A stretch of DNA of 64,000 bases from an uncultured Pseudomonas sp. (GTDB taxonomy: Bacteria; Pseudomonadota; Gammaproteobacteria; Pseudomonadales; Pseudomonadaceae), in assembly GCF_943846705.1 (NCBI RefSeq), contig NZ_OX044366.1, positions 1,922,001 to 1,986,000 on the forward strand, read 5' to 3'. Below the pieces are notes generated by a model. It saw only the letters and a list, made by a program, of their open reading frames with translations. It was not told the origin of the DNA and searched no databases. Shown piece after piece: positions 17,891 through 27,048 of this stretch (position 1 is the stretch's first letter; every line of letters begins with the position of its first letter). A program made the position numbers and the translations under genes.

Positions 17891-19228
17891 TCAGTCGATG
17901 CCCAGCTTCTTTAAGCGGTAGCGCATTGAGCGGAAGCTCAGGCCCAGGCGCTGCGCGGCGGCGGTGCGGTTCCAGCGGGTTTCTTCCAGGGCCTGCATGA
18001 TCAGCTTGCGCTCGATGGCTTCCAGGTGGTCTTCCAGGTTGTCGATCTGCGCGAGGCTGGTTTCACCATTTTCACTGCTGGGGCTGCAGTCGGCCAGGCG
18101 CAGGTCGCTGGCGGAGATGCGGTCGTCTTCGCACAGGGTATAGGCACGCTCGAGCATGTTCTCCAGCTCGCGGACGTTGCCTGGAAAGCGGTAACTCTTG
18201 AGCTTTTCCAGTGCGTCCTCATCCAGCTTGGCCGCGCTGAGGCCGGTACCTTCGGCTAAGCGCTTGAGCATGCTGTCGGTGAGCAGGGCGATGTCTTCGC
18301 GACGCTCGCGTAGCGCAGGTACGCGCAACTCGATGACGTTGAGGCGGTAGTAGAGGTCTTGGCGGAAGCGTTCGGTGGCGACTTCACCCGCGAGGTCTTT
18401 GTGGGTGGCGCAGAGAATGCGCACGTCGACGACTTGTTCCTGTTGTCCACCAACCGCTCGCACGGCCTTTTCCTGAATCGCCCGCAGCAATTTGACCTGC
18501 ATCGGCAGTGGCAGGTCGGCCACCTCGTCAAGGAACAGTGTGCCGCCGTTGGCGGCCTGAAATAACCCCTGCTTGTCTTCGATAGCGCCGGTGAAGCTGC
18601 CTTTCTTGTGGCCGAAGAATTCGCTTTCCATCAGCTCGGTCGGGATCGCGCCGCAGTTGACCGGTACGAAAGGTTGCTCGCTGCGCGAGCCCTGCTCGTG
18701 GATCAGTCGCGCCACTAGTTCCTTGCCGCTGCCCGACTCGCCGCTGATATACACCGGGGCCTGACTGCGGGCGAGCTTGAGAATCTGTTTGCGTAAGGTC
18801 TGCATTGGCGGCGAGTCGCCGAGCAGGCGGCTGTCGACCGGCGGCGCTTCGCCATCGGCGCTGCGCAGGCGCAAGGCGGCAGCGACCAGTTCGCGCAGGC
18901 GGCCGAGGTCGACTGGCTTGGTCAGAAAGTCGAAGGCGCCGGCTTTTAGTGCATTAATGGCGGTATCCAGGCTGCCGTAGGCGGTGATCATCGCCACCGG
19001 TACTTGCGGGTGGCGTTGCAGGATGTGCTGCACCAGTTCCAGTCCGGTGCCGTCAGGCAGGCGCATGTCGGTCAGGCAGAGGTCGAAGGGCTCCTTGGCC
19101 AGCCATTCGCGCGCTTCCTTGACGTTGCGTGCGCTGCGGGTGTCGAGCTTCATGCGTCCCAGGGTGATTTCCAGGAGTTCGCGAATATCGGGTTCGTCAT
19201 CGACGATCAGGGCTCTCTGGCGGGTCAT
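17891..19228 (-). CDS. pilR: Sigma-54-dependent response regulator PilR
   Basis: PilR activates pilA transcription with RpoN. The 445-residue protein has an N-terminal receiver domain (Asp11, Asp12 and phospho-acceptor Asp54 in CLTDMRLPDG), an AAA+ domain with Walker A GESGSGKE, the sigma-54 contact loop written GSFTGA instead of GAFTGA, Walker B GGTLFLDEV, and a C-terminal Fis-type helix-turn-helix (NRTAAAQRLGLSFRSMRYRLKKL). The start at MTRQRALIVDDEPD is two bases after the pilS stop; the frame extends upstream but that part is pilS in another frame. A sigma-54 promoter is present before pilA in this window. Confidence 0.96.
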   Translation of the reverse strand: MTRQRALIVDDEPDIRELLEITLGRMKLDTRSARNVKEAREWLAKEPFDLCLTDMRLPDGTGLELVQHILQRHPQVPVAMITAYGSLDTAINALKAGAFDFLTKPVDLGRLRELVAAALRLRSADGEAPPVDSRLLGDSPPMQTLRKQILKLARSQAPVYISGESGSGKELVARLIHEQGSRSEQPFVPVNCGAIPTELMESEFFGHKKGSFTGAIEDKQGLFQAANGGTLFLDEVADLPLPMQVKLLRAIQEKAVRAVGGQQEQVVDVRILCATHKDLAGEVATERFRQDLYYRLNVIELRVPALRERREDIALLTDSMLKRLAEGTGLSAAKLDEDALEKLKSYRFPGNVRELENMLERAYTLCEDDRISASDLRLADCSPSSENGETSLAQIDNLEDHLEAIERKLIMQALEETRWNRTAAAQRLGLSFRSMRYRLKKLGID

Positions 19229-19230
19229 GG

Positions 19231-20820
19231 TCAGCTCAGTTTGCGCGGGTGGGCGAAGGTGATACGTAGGCAGCTGCCGCCGCCGTCGCGAGGTTTGTAA
19301 TCGAGGCGGGCCTGGTTGCTTTCGCACAGCTCGCGGGAAAGGTACAGGCCCAGGCCGGTGCCTTTGTTCTCCGTGGTGTAAAAGGGTTCGAACAGGTGAT
19401 GCAGTTGCTCCTCGGCAACACCAGGGCCGTCGTCGAGTATTTCGAGAATGGGGAGTTCGCTGTCCGGGTCGCGGAACAGTTTTAGCCACACCTGCCCCTG
19501 TTTGTGCTTCTTGGCGCTGTAGCGCAGGCCGTTCTCCACCAGATTGCTGAGTACCTGGGTGAGTTGGTGTGGGTCCATGCGGGTCTGGATGCTGCCGTTG
19601 CTGGTTTCCAGGTGCAGCGTTTGGTTCGGCGCGGCGCTGCTACGGAACTCGCTGGCAAACCGGTGCAGCCAGTATTTCAGGTCAAGCAATTGCGGCTCGG
19701 CCTGGCGGCGACGCGAGAGTTGCAGAACATTCTCGATCACCAGGTTCATGCGTCGCGAATGATCCTGAATGATCTGTGCCAGGCGCAGGTCGTGCCCGTG
19801 CAGCTCATCCGACTCTTGCAGCAGCTGAGCCGCGTGGCTGATGGCGCCTAGCGGATTGCGAATCTCGTGGGCGATGCCGGCGGTCAGGCGGCCCAGCGAG
19901 GCGAGCTTGAGCTGTTGCGCCTGCTGGGCGATTTGCGAGATGTCATCGAGGAAGATCAGGGTGTGTTTATGCGTGTCGCGTTGCAGGGCGATAAAGCTCG
20001 GCTGCAGCACCCGGCCATCAGGTGTGGCTTGGATGCTGACGGGGCGCAAGCTGGGGTTGTGCGCCCATTGCTGCATGCGCGTGATCAGTTGCGGGCAATG
20101 TGGGTCGAGTATCTTTCCGGTTAGATCGCTGTGTCCTAGCAGGCTGTTGGCACCTTGGTTGGCCAGCAGTACGCGGTGTAATTCATCGAGTACCAGAATG
20201 CCCGTGCGCATGCGTTGCAGGATCAGCGCGTTGAGGGCTTCCAGGTTGGCGACGTCGGCGGCGCGCTGCTCGGCGAGGTTTTCGCTGACTTGCAGGCGGC
20301 GGGTCAGGCCTTGCACAAACAGCGCGGCCGCGAAGCACAGTGCGCCGAACGCGCCAACCTGCACGTACTGGGCTGAAGCCGCCGGCCGGCTGAGACTGAG
20401 GTAGAACGTCAGGTAGATCATGCCAATTGCCGCTACGGCAGCAATCAGCAGGCCGATACGCCCGCGCAAGAGGATGTTGGCGATGGCCACGGCGACAATC
20501 AGCAGGTTGCCGATACCGCTAGGCGTCCCGCCGGCCGCATAGAAGAGCGCGGAGAGCAGAATCACATCGACCAAGGCCAGACTGAATACCTGCGCCAGGC
20601 GTTTGGGGCGGCGCACGGTGGCGATGATCACAACGTTGAGCGCGAGGTACAGCCAGCTGCCGCTACGGAAAAGCGCCGGCTGCGCCATGTCCAGCAGCTC
20701 GGTGTGTACATTGCTGGAGACCAGCAACGCCAAGGCAATGCCGATAATCAGGCGGTACAGGTGGTAGAGCCGCAGAATCCGCCAGCTTTGCTCTCCGCTC
20801 AAGGCGAAGTCAGTGGCCAC
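19231..20820 (-). CDS. pilS: Membrane sensor histidine kinase PilS
   Basis: PilS senses pilin in the inner membrane and phosphorylates PilR. The 529-residue protein has about six membrane segments in residues 20-180, a PAS-like region (GILVLDELHRVLLANQGANSLLG), the HisKA box GIAHEIRNPLGAISHAAQLL with the phospho-acceptor His, and the ATPase domain with the N box (LVENGLRYSAK), G1 box (LDDGPGVAEE) and G2 box (NKGTGLGLYLS). It is immediately upstream of pilR and overlaps the small upstream gene by 11 bases, so the three form one operon. Confidence 0.96.
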   Translation of the reverse strand: MATDFALSGEQSWRILRLYHLYRLIIGIALALLVSSNVHTELLDMAQPALFRSGSWLYLALNVVIIATVRRPKRLAQVFSLALVDVILLSALFYAAGGTPSGIGNLLIVAVAIANILLRGRIGLLIAAVAAIGMIYLTFYLSLSRPAASAQYVQVGAFGALCFAAALFVQGLTRRLQVSENLAEQRAADVANLEALNALILQRMRTGILVLDELHRVLLANQGANSLLGHSDLTGKILDPHCPQLITRMQQWAHNPSLRPVSIQATPDGRVLQPSFIALQRDTHKHTLIFLDDISQIAQQAQQLKLASLGRLTAGIAHEIRNPLGAISHAAQLLQESDELHGHDLRLAQIIQDHSRRMNLVIENVLQLSRRRQAEPQLLDLKYWLHRFASEFRSSAAPNQTLHLETSNGSIQTRMDPHQLTQVLSNLVENGLRYSAKKHKQGQVWLKLFRDPDSELPILEILDDGPGVAEEQLHHLFEPFYTTENKGTGLGLYLSRELCESNQARLDYKPRDGGGSCLRITFAHPRKLS

Positions 20821-21055
20821 TGGATTTTGAGCCTTGCTCTAGGTGGGCCTGACTGCAGAACCAGGCTTCGCCTTTAGCCAAGGCGTGATCGCGGGGCACA
20901 TGGATGCCGCAGTGTTGGCAGCGCACCATGGGTGCTGGCTTTTGCGCCTCTTTAGGCGTTTTGGGGCGCGCCGATGTTGAGCGGATAAAGCGGCGCCACA
21001 GCCAGAAGGCGGCGGCAATGATGGCAATCCAGAACAGCAAGCGGAAAAGGCCCAT
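20810..21055 (-). CDS. Small PP0621-type membrane protein with zinc-ribbon motif
   Basis: The 81-residue protein has one N-terminal membrane helix (LFRLLFWIAIIAAAFWLWRR), a basic linker and a cytoplasmic knuckle CQHCGIHVPRDHAL followed by a third Cys in WFCSQAHLEQ, i.e. a CxxC plus C/H metal-site pattern. This matches the PP0621 family of pseudomonads, function unknown. It overlaps the start of pilS by 11 bases and is first in the operon, so a link to PilSR signalling or simple co-transcription is possible. Start chosen at the ATG giving the membrane helix. Confidence 0.85.
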   Translation of the reverse strand: MGLFRLLFWIAIIAAAFWLWRRFIRSTSARPKTPKEAQKPAPMVRCQHCGIHVPRDHALAKGEAWFCSQAHLEQGSKSSGH

Positions 21056-21392
21056 GGTGCTCTCTTCATATTGGCAGGCGGGCAGTTTAGCTAACCCACC
21101 GGCATGCGCCCAGCGCTCAAGCAGTGATCCAGGCGTGGTTATGCGTGTCGGCCGGTTTCTGCGGGCGGTGCTCGGTTGTGCGGCGGAGCGCTATCGGCTC
21201 AATACCGAGCGATGTTTCGGCCTAGGTGCACGCCGCGTTGTCGGGCGAGTTACGCCGTCGCTGGCTAGGTTGGCAGCAGGTCTTGTGCTGATGGGCGCGG
21301 GGCAGCGAGTTATCACTCCCGGCAGCGCAGGCAATAAAAATCAGGCACTAAAAAGGGAGGCCGAGGCCTCCCTTTGGGGGTGTTGCGCTTGC
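21056..21392. other. Intergenic region, no gene recognised
   Basis: Between the small zinc-ribbon gene and bamD I find no supported gene; the plus-strand frame that stays open through here has no recognisable domain and no ribosome site. It must hold the promoter of the PP0621-pilS-pilR operon and the bamD terminator. Confidence 0.6.
21350..21375 (-). terminator. Rho-independent terminator after bamD
   Basis: AAAGGGAGGC and GCCTCCCTTT pair around CGAG, followed on the minus strand by a T run. It lies 18 bases past the bamD stop. Confidence 0.9.
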
Positions 21393-22373
21393 TCAGTCGA
21401 ACAGGCCGAACGTCAGGTAGCTGAACCAAGAGCGGCTTGGCGCTTCAGTGGCGTCGGCTTTCAGTTCATCCGGGATCAGCTCTTCGGCATCTTCGTACTG
21501 GCGGATGACGTCTTGGCTGGCGCGGGTTTCGCCTGGTGGCAGCGGCGTATCGGTTTCGATCAGACCGAGGGTGGCTTTGGCCATCCAGGAACGCGTATCG
21601 GCTTCTTCTTCGCGCGGTACGAATTGGCCGTCGACCAGGCTTGGGTGGTCTGGGTAGTTAAGCTTGAGGGCTTCCAGGCTGGTGGCCGCCAGGTCGTCCA
21701 GGGTCAGGCGCTGGTAGGCTTCGGTCATGACCGCGAGGCCGTCGCCGACTGCCGGGGTTTCCTGGAAGTTTTCCACCACATAGCGGCCGCGGTTGGCGGC
21801 TGCGACGTAGGCGTTGCGGGTCAGGTAATAGTGCGCTACGTGGATTTCGTAGGCGGCCAGCAGGTTGCGCAGGTAAATCATGCGCTGCTTGGCGTCTGGG
21901 GCGTAGCGGCTGCTCGGGTAACGGCTGGTGAGCTGGGCAAACTCGTTGTAAGAATCGCGGGCGGCACCAGGGTCGCGCTTGGTCATGTCCAGCGGCACGA
22001 AGCGGGCAATCAGGCCACGGTCCTGGTCGAACGAGGCAAGCCCCTTCAGGTAGTAGGCGTAATCGACGTTGGCGTGCTGTGGGTGCAGGCGAATAAAGCG
22101 ATCAGCGGCGGATTTTGCCGCTTCCGGTTCAACGTTCTTATAGTAGGCGTAAATCAGTTCCAGCTGAGCCTGCTCGGCGTAGCGGCCGAACGGGTAGCGC
22201 GATTCCAGCGCCTTGAGCTTAGCCACCGCAGCGGTGTAACTACTATTGTCCAGGTCGGCTTGTGCCTGCTGGTAGAGTTCGGCCTCGCTGAGGTTTTCGT
22301 CGACCACTTCTTTCGACGAGCAGGCGGCGGTGAGGGCGAGGATTGCGATCAGCAGCAGGTGTTTCACTTGCAT
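21393..22373 (-). CDS. bamD: Outer membrane assembly lipoprotein BamD
   Basis: BamD is the essential lipoprotein of the BAM complex that inserts beta-barrel proteins into the outer membrane. The 326-residue precursor has a lipoprotein signal MQVKHLLLIAILALTAAC with the lipobox LTAAC|SS, then TPR repeats (LYQQAQADLDNSSYTAAV; YPFGRYAEQAQLELIYAYYK; HPQHANVDYAYYLKGLASFD). The C-terminus extends about 50 residues beyond the E. coli protein, common in Pseudomonas. The ATG shown gives a standard signal; an in-frame start 13 codons upstream is possible. It is divergent from rluD. Confidence 0.95.
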   Translation of the reverse strand: MQVKHLLLIAILALTAACSSKEVVDENLSEAELYQQAQADLDNSSYTAAVAKLKALESRYPFGRYAEQAQLELIYAYYKNVEPEAAKSAADRFIRLHPQHANVDYAYYLKGLASFDQDRGLIARFVPLDMTKRDPGAARDSYNEFAQLTSRYPSSRYAPDAKQRMIYLRNLLAAYEIHVAHYYLTRNAYVAAANRGRYVVENFQETPAVGDGLAVMTEAYQRLTLDDLAATSLEALKLNYPDHPSLVDGQFVPREEEADTRSWMAKATLGLIETDTPLPPGETRASQDVIRQYEDAEELIPDELKADATEAPSRSWFSYLTFGLFD

Positions 22374-22531
22374 GGCGGCTTGCGTCCCTGTGACGGCGGC
22401 TGTCTTGAGCAAAGCCGTCCTGTTATGATGAGCGCCCCCGGTACCCCTGGGGCAAAGACGCCGTATTTAACCACAAGCGTGTAGCCGAAACCAAAGGCTA
22501 GACCTTTCAGACTTTCCCGCCGTTGCCGAGC

Positions 22532-23506
22532 ATGCCCTCTATTAATAAGCAGATTATTGAACTGAACGCCGAGGTGCCCTATGACATGGGCGGTCAACGC
22601 CTCGACCAAGTCGCCGCACTCCTGTTCGCCGAGCACTCACGTTCGCGTCTGTCTGCCTGGATCAAAGAGGGTCTGCTGACCGTCGATGGTGCGGTGTTGC
22701 GCCCGCGCGACATCGTCCACGGCGGCTCGCTACTGGCGCTCAAGGCCGAGCAGGAAGCCCAGGGTGAGTGGGTTGCCCAAGACATCCCACTGAACATCGT
22801 CTACGAAGACGAGCAGATTCTGGTCATCGACAAGCCTGCCGGGCTGGTGGTGCACCCGGCTGCCGGGCATGCCGATGGCACCTTGCTCAACGCCTTGTTG
22901 CACCACGTGCCGGACATCATCAACGTGCCGCGCGCGGGCATCGTGCACCGTTTGGATAAAGACACCACCGGCCTGATGGTGGTGGCCAAGACCATTGAAG
23001 CGCAGACCCGTCTGGTTGATCAGCTGCAGAAGCGCTCGGTCAGCCGCATCTACGAGTGCATCGTGATTGGTGTGATCACCTCCGGCGGCAAGATCAACGC
23101 CCCGATCGGTCGTAGCTCCTCGCAGCGTCAGCGCATGGCTGTGAGTGACGGCGGCAAGCCGGCGGTCAGCCATTACCGGGTGCTGGAACGCTATCGCTCG
23201 CACACCCATGCGCGGGTCAAGCTGGAAACCGGGCGCACTCACCAAATCCGCGTGCACATGAGCCATATCGGTTATCCGCTGGTTGGGGATCCGGTCTACG
23301 GCGGGCGTTTCCGTATTCCGCCCGCCGCCAACCCGAGCATGGTGCAGACCCTCAAAGAGTTCCCGCGTCAGGCGTTGCATGCGCGCTTCCTCGAGTTGGA
23401 TCATCCAATTACCGGTGAGCGGATGAAATGGCAGTCGCCGTTGCCGGATGACTTCGTCTGGTTGCTGACGCTGTTGCGTCAGGATCGTGAAGCATTTATT
23501 GGGTGA
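22532..23506 (+). CDS. rluD: 23S rRNA pseudouridine synthase RluD
   Basis: RluD makes pseudouridines 1911/1915/1917 in helix 69 of 23S rRNA. The 324-residue protein has an N-terminal S4 RNA-binding domain (GGQRLDQVAALLFAEHSRSRL) and the RluA-type catalytic domain with the active Asp in HRLDKDTTGLMVVAK; KPAGLVVHPAAGH and GRTHQIRVHMSHIGYPLVGD are further family motifs. The ATG at MPSINKQIIELNAEVP is chosen by alignment with the usual N-terminus. It is divergent from bamD and followed four bases later by pgeF. Confidence 0.96.
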   Translation: MPSINKQIIELNAEVPYDMGGQRLDQVAALLFAEHSRSRLSAWIKEGLLTVDGAVLRPRDIVHGGSLLALKAEQEAQGEWVAQDIPLNIVYEDEQILVIDKPAGLVVHPAAGHADGTLLNALLHHVPDIINVPRAGIVHRLDKDTTGLMVVAKTIEAQTRLVDQLQKRSVSRIYECIVIGVITSGGKINAPIGRSSSQRQRMAVSDGGKPAVSHYRVLERYRSHTHARVKLETGRTHQIRVHMSHIGYPLVGDPVYGGRFRIPPAANPSMVQTLKEFPRQALHARFLELDHPITGERMKWQSPLPDDFVWLLTLLRQDREAFIG

Positions 23507-23510
23507 CCCC

Positions 23511-24236
23511 ATGCACGATTGGCTGATGCCGCAATGGCCAGCGCCGGCTAAAGTAAACGCCTGTGTCACCACCCGTAGCGGCGGTGTCAGTCTTACGCCG
23601 TATGACACGCTTAACCTGGGTGAGCATGTCGGCGATGACCCGCAGGCGGTCGCGAAAAACCGTCAGCGCCTGGTCAGCCTGCTGGGTTGCAAGCCGGCGT
23701 GGTTGCAGCAGGTGCATGGCGTTGCTGCGGTTGAGGCCAATCCAGCGGCAGTGCTTGAGGCCGACGCCAGTTGGACCAGCACGCCAGGCGTTGCATGCAC
23801 GGTGATGACCGCAGATTGTTTGCCAGCGTTGTTCTGTGATCGCGCCGGTACGCGCGTGGCAGCCGCGCATGCCGGTTGGCGTGGGCTGGCTGGCGGTGTG
23901 CTGGAGGCCACCCTGGATGAGCTCGCCGTGCCGGCTGATCAGGTGTTGGTCTGGTTGGGACCGGCGATTGGGCCGCAGGCCTTCGAGGTGGGGGCGGAAG
24001 TGCGTGACGCCTTTGTCAGTCAGCATGCGCAGGCGGCGGCAGCATTCCAGCCGAGCGTCAATCCGGGTAAGTTTATGGCCGATATCTATCAGTTGGCGCG
24101 CATTCGTCTGGCTGCCTGCGGCGTCGAAGCCGTGTACGGCGGCGATTTCTGTACCGTTAGCGACCCGCGTTTCTTCTCCTATCGCCGTTCGGCGCAAACC
24201 GGGCGCTTTGCCAGCCTGATCTGGCTGGGTAGCTGA
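23511..24236 (+). CDS. pgeF: Laccase-domain purine nucleoside phosphorylase-like protein
   Basis: This YfiH/PgeF family member (DUF152) is 241 residues. Conserved segments are VTTRSGGVSL near the N-terminus, VMTADCLPALFCD with the metal-binding Cys, HAGWRGLAGGVLEATLDEL with His, and the C-terminal GGDFCTVSDPRFFSYRR. Relatives act as purine nucleoside phosphorylases/adenosine deaminases and were also linked to peptidoglycan editing; the role here is not shown. The start MHDWLMPQWPAPA lies 4 bases after rluD, so the two are co-transcribed. Confidence 0.92.
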   Translation: MHDWLMPQWPAPAKVNACVTTRSGGVSLTPYDTLNLGEHVGDDPQAVAKNRQRLVSLLGCKPAWLQQVHGVAAVEANPAAVLEADASWTSTPGVACTVMTADCLPALFCDRAGTRVAAAHAGWRGLAGGVLEATLDELAVPADQVLVWLGPAIGPQAFEVGAEVRDAFVSQHAQAAAAFQPSVNPGKFMADIYQLARIRLAACGVEAVYGGDFCTVSDPRFFSYRRSAQTGRFASLIWLGS

Positions 24237-24299
24237 GTTCTCGAGCCCACGCAGATCGCGCGGGCTCACGCTTTACTGATCTCCATCAACGCCGCCTGG

Positions 24300-24327
24300 C
24301 TTGAAACTCGCACAATCGACCTCATCT
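24300..24327 (+). promoter_or_regulatory. Heat-shock (sigma-32) promoter of clpB
   Basis: CTTGAAA (24300-24306), a 13-base spacer and CCTCATCT (24320-24327) match the RpoH consensus CTTGAAA-N(11-16)-CCCCATNT at all but one position. It lies about 76 bases upstream of the clpB ATG. Confidence 0.8.
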
Positions 24328-24403
24328 ACTCTTCATCTCGCAGGCTTTCTGTTTAGGTGCGACTCAGTGCGCCGGCCTGCCATCACTACGAGGGTGATTG
24401 TTT

Positions 24404-26968
24404 ATGCGAATTGATCGTTTAACCAGCAAGTTGCAACTCGCGCTATCCGATGCGCAATCTCTGGCCGTGGGCCTTGATCATGCGGCCATTGAGCCGCTGC
24501 ACCTGATGCAGGCGCTGCTCGAACAGCAGGGCGGCTCCATCAAGCCGCTGCTGATGCAGGTTGGTTTCGACGTTAATAGCCTGCGTCTGGCGTTGGGTAA
24601 AGAGCTGGACCAGCTGGGCAAGATTCAGAACCCCTCTGGCGACGTCAATCTGTCCCAGGACTTGGCCCGTCTGCTCAATCAGGCCGACCGCCTGTCGCAG
24701 CAGAAGGGTGATCAGTTCATCTCCAGTGAGCTGGTGTTGCTGGCCGCGATGGATGACAGCACCAAGCTGGGCAAACTGCTGCTTGGTCAGGGCGTCAGCC
24801 GTAAGGCGCTGGAGAACGCAGTGGCTAACCTGCGCGGCGGCGATGCGGTGAATGACCCCAACGTCGAAGAAAACCGCCAGGCGCTGGATAAGTACACCGT
24901 CGACCTGACCAAGCGCGCCGAGGATGGCAAGCTGGATCCGGTGATCGGCCGTGATGATGAAATCCGTCGCGCCATCCAGGTGTTGCAGCGTCGCACCAAG
25001 AACAACCCGGTGCTGATCGGTGAGCCGGGCGTGGGTAAAACCGCGATTGCCGAGGGCCTGGCCCAGCGCATCGTCAATGGTGAAGTGCCGGATGGCTTGA
25101 AGGACAAACGCGTGTTGTCGCTGGATATGGGCGCGCTGATCGCCGGTGCCAAGTTCCGAGGCGAGTTCGAAGAGCGCCTCAAGGCGGTGCTCAACGAGCT
25201 GGGCAAGCAGGAAGGGCGGGTCATTCTGTTTATCGACGAGCTGCACACCATGGTCGGCGCCGGTAAGGGCGAAGGCTCCATGGATGCCGGCAATATGCTT
25301 AAGCCCGCCCTGGCCCGTGGCGAGTTGCACTGCGTGGGTGCGACCACGCTCAACGAGTACCGCCAGTACATTGAGAAGGACGCTGCCCTGGAGCGGCGCT
25401 TCCAGAAAGTGCTGATCGATGAGCCGAGCGAAGAGGACACCATCGCCATTCTGCGTGGCCTCAAGGAGCGCTACGAGGTGCACCACAAGGTGGCCATTAC
25501 CGACGGCGCGATTATCGCCGCGGCCAAGCTCTCGCATCGCTACATCACCGACCGCCAGTTGCCGGACAAGGCCATCGACCTGATTGATGAGGCGGCCAGT
25601 CGTATTCGCATGGAAATCGACTCCAAGCCTGAAGTGCTTGATCGTCTCGAGCGCCGCCTGATTCAGCTCAAGGTCGAGCGTCAGGCGTTGAAGAAGGAAG
25701 ATGATGAGGCGGCCTTGAAGCGCCTGGAGAAGCTCAAGGAGGACATTGCTCGCCTGGAGCGTGAGTACGCCGATCTGGAGGAGATCTGGAAGTCGGAAAA
25801 GGCCGAGGTACAAGGCTCGGCGCAAATCCAGCAGAAAATTGAGCAGGCCCGCCAGGAGCTGGAGGCGGCGCGGCGCAAGAGTGACCTGGAGCAAATGGCC
25901 AAATTGCAGTACAGCGTTATTCCCGACCTTGAGCGCAGTCTGCAAATGGTTGATCAGCACGGTAAAAAGGACAATCAACTGCTGCGCAGCAAGGTCACCG
26001 AGGAAGAGATTGCCGAGGTGGTGTCGAAGTGGACCGGCATTCCAGTGAGCAAGATGCTTGAGGGCGAGCGCGACAAGCTGCTGAAAATGGAAGGCCTGCT
26101 GCATCAGCGCGTGATTGGGCAGGATGAAGCCGTGGTGGCCGTGGCCAACGCGGTGCGCCGTTCCCGCGCCGGGCTGTCCGACCCTAACCGGCCGAGCGGC
26201 TCGTTCCTGTTTCTCGGCCCGACCGGGGTTGGTAAAACCGAGTTGTGTAAGGCGCTGGCTGAGTTCCTCTTCGACACCGAAGAGGCGCTGGTGCGTATCG
26301 ATATGTCCGAGTTTATGGAGAAGCATTCCGTGGCGCGGCTGATCGGTGCGCCGCCGGGTTATGTGGGCTACGAAGAGGGCGGTTACCTGACGGAGGCGGT
26401 GCGCCGTAAACCGTATTCAGTAATCCTGTTGGATGAGGTGGAGAAGGCCCACCCGGATGTGTTCAACGTGCTGCTGCAAGTGTTGGAAGACGGCCGCCTG
26501 ACCGATAGCCACGGCCGCACCGTGGACTTCAAGAACACCGTTATCGTGATGACCTCTAACCTTGGCTCCGTGCAGATTCAGGAGTTGCTCGGTGATCGCG
26601 AGGCGCAGCGTGCCGCCGTAATGGATGCGGTCAGCACGCACTTCCGTCCGGAGTTTATCAACCGCATTGATGAGGTGGTGATGTTCGAGCCGCTGGCCCG
26701 TGATCAGATTGCCGGCATTGCGCAAATCCAGTTGGGGCGTTTGCGGGAACGTTTGACTGAGCGCGAGCTGAATCTGGAGCTGTCGGACGAGGCGCTGGAT
26801 AAGCTGATTGCCGTGGGTTACGACCCGGTGTACGGCGCGCGCCCGCTCAAGCGTGCCGTGCAGCGCTGGATCGAGAACCCCTTGGCACAATTGATTCTGG
26901 CGGGCAAGTTTGCGCCGGGCAGTCGCGTGACCGGGCGGGTTGAGGGTGACGAGATTGTCTTCGACTGA
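24404..26968 (+). CDS. clpB: Disaggregase chaperone ClpB
   Basis: ClpB is the Hsp100 AAA+ disaggregase that works with DnaK to recover aggregated proteins. The 854-residue protein has an N-terminal Clp domain (MRIDRLTSKLQLALSDAQ), nucleotide-binding domain 1 (Walker A GEPGVGKT, Walker B VILFIDELHT), the long coiled-coil middle domain (about residues 400-540, rich in Glu, Lys and Arg), and domain 2 (GPTGVGKTEL, VILLDEVEKAHPD). It lacks the ClpP-docking loop of ClpA. The ATG follows GAGGGTGA at good spacing. A heat-shock promoter lies upstream and a strong terminator downstream, so it is a single-gene unit. Confidence 0.98.
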   Translation: MRIDRLTSKLQLALSDAQSLAVGLDHAAIEPLHLMQALLEQQGGSIKPLLMQVGFDVNSLRLALGKELDQLGKIQNPSGDVNLSQDLARLLNQADRLSQQKGDQFISSELVLLAAMDDSTKLGKLLLGQGVSRKALENAVANLRGGDAVNDPNVEENRQALDKYTVDLTKRAEDGKLDPVIGRDDEIRRAIQVLQRRTKNNPVLIGEPGVGKTAIAEGLAQRIVNGEVPDGLKDKRVLSLDMGALIAGAKFRGEFEERLKAVLNELGKQEGRVILFIDELHTMVGAGKGEGSMDAGNMLKPALARGELHCVGATTLNEYRQYIEKDAALERRFQKVLIDEPSEEDTIAILRGLKERYEVHHKVAITDGAIIAAAKLSHRYITDRQLPDKAIDLIDEAASRIRMEIDSKPEVLDRLERRLIQLKVERQALKKEDDEAALKRLEKLKEDIARLEREYADLEEIWKSEKAEVQGSAQIQQKIEQARQELEAARRKSDLEQMAKLQYSVIPDLERSLQMVDQHGKKDNQLLRSKVTEEEIAEVVSKWTGIPVSKMLEGERDKLLKMEGLLHQRVIGQDEAVVAVANAVRRSRAGLSDPNRPSGSFLFLGPTGVGKTELCKALAEFLFDTEEALVRIDMSEFMEKHSVARLIGAPPGYVGYEEGGYLTEAVRRKPYSVILLDEVEKAHPDVFNVLLQVLEDGRLTDSHGRTVDFKNTVIVMTSNLGSVQIQELLGDREAQRAAVMDAVSTHFRPEFINRIDEVVMFEPLARDQIAGIAQIQLGRLRERLTERELNLELSDEALDKLIAVGYDPVYGARPLKRAVQRWIENPLAQLILAGKFAPGSRVTGRVEGDEIVFD

Positions 26969-27000
26969 TCGTGGCTAGTCGTATTAACGCCGCGCAATAA

Positions 27001-27041
27001 AAAACACCCCGGTACAGTTCGCGCTGACCGGGGTGTTTTTT
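27001..27041 (+). terminator. Rho-independent terminator after clpB
   Basis: ACACCCCGGT pairs with ACCGGGGTGT, with A runs before and six T after; it sits between convergent clpB and the PilZ gene and may serve both. Confidence 0.92.
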
Positions 27042-27048
27042 GCGTGGG

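Noticed and set aside
20904..22484. Open frame of about 526 codons on the plus strand through the bamD region
   Set aside because: Runs antisense to bamD and through the intergenic gap, with no recognisable domain or ribosome site.
24443..26326. Long minus-strand frame opposite clpB
   Set aside because: Antisense shadow of clpB; repeated Leu/Gln/His composition, no domain.
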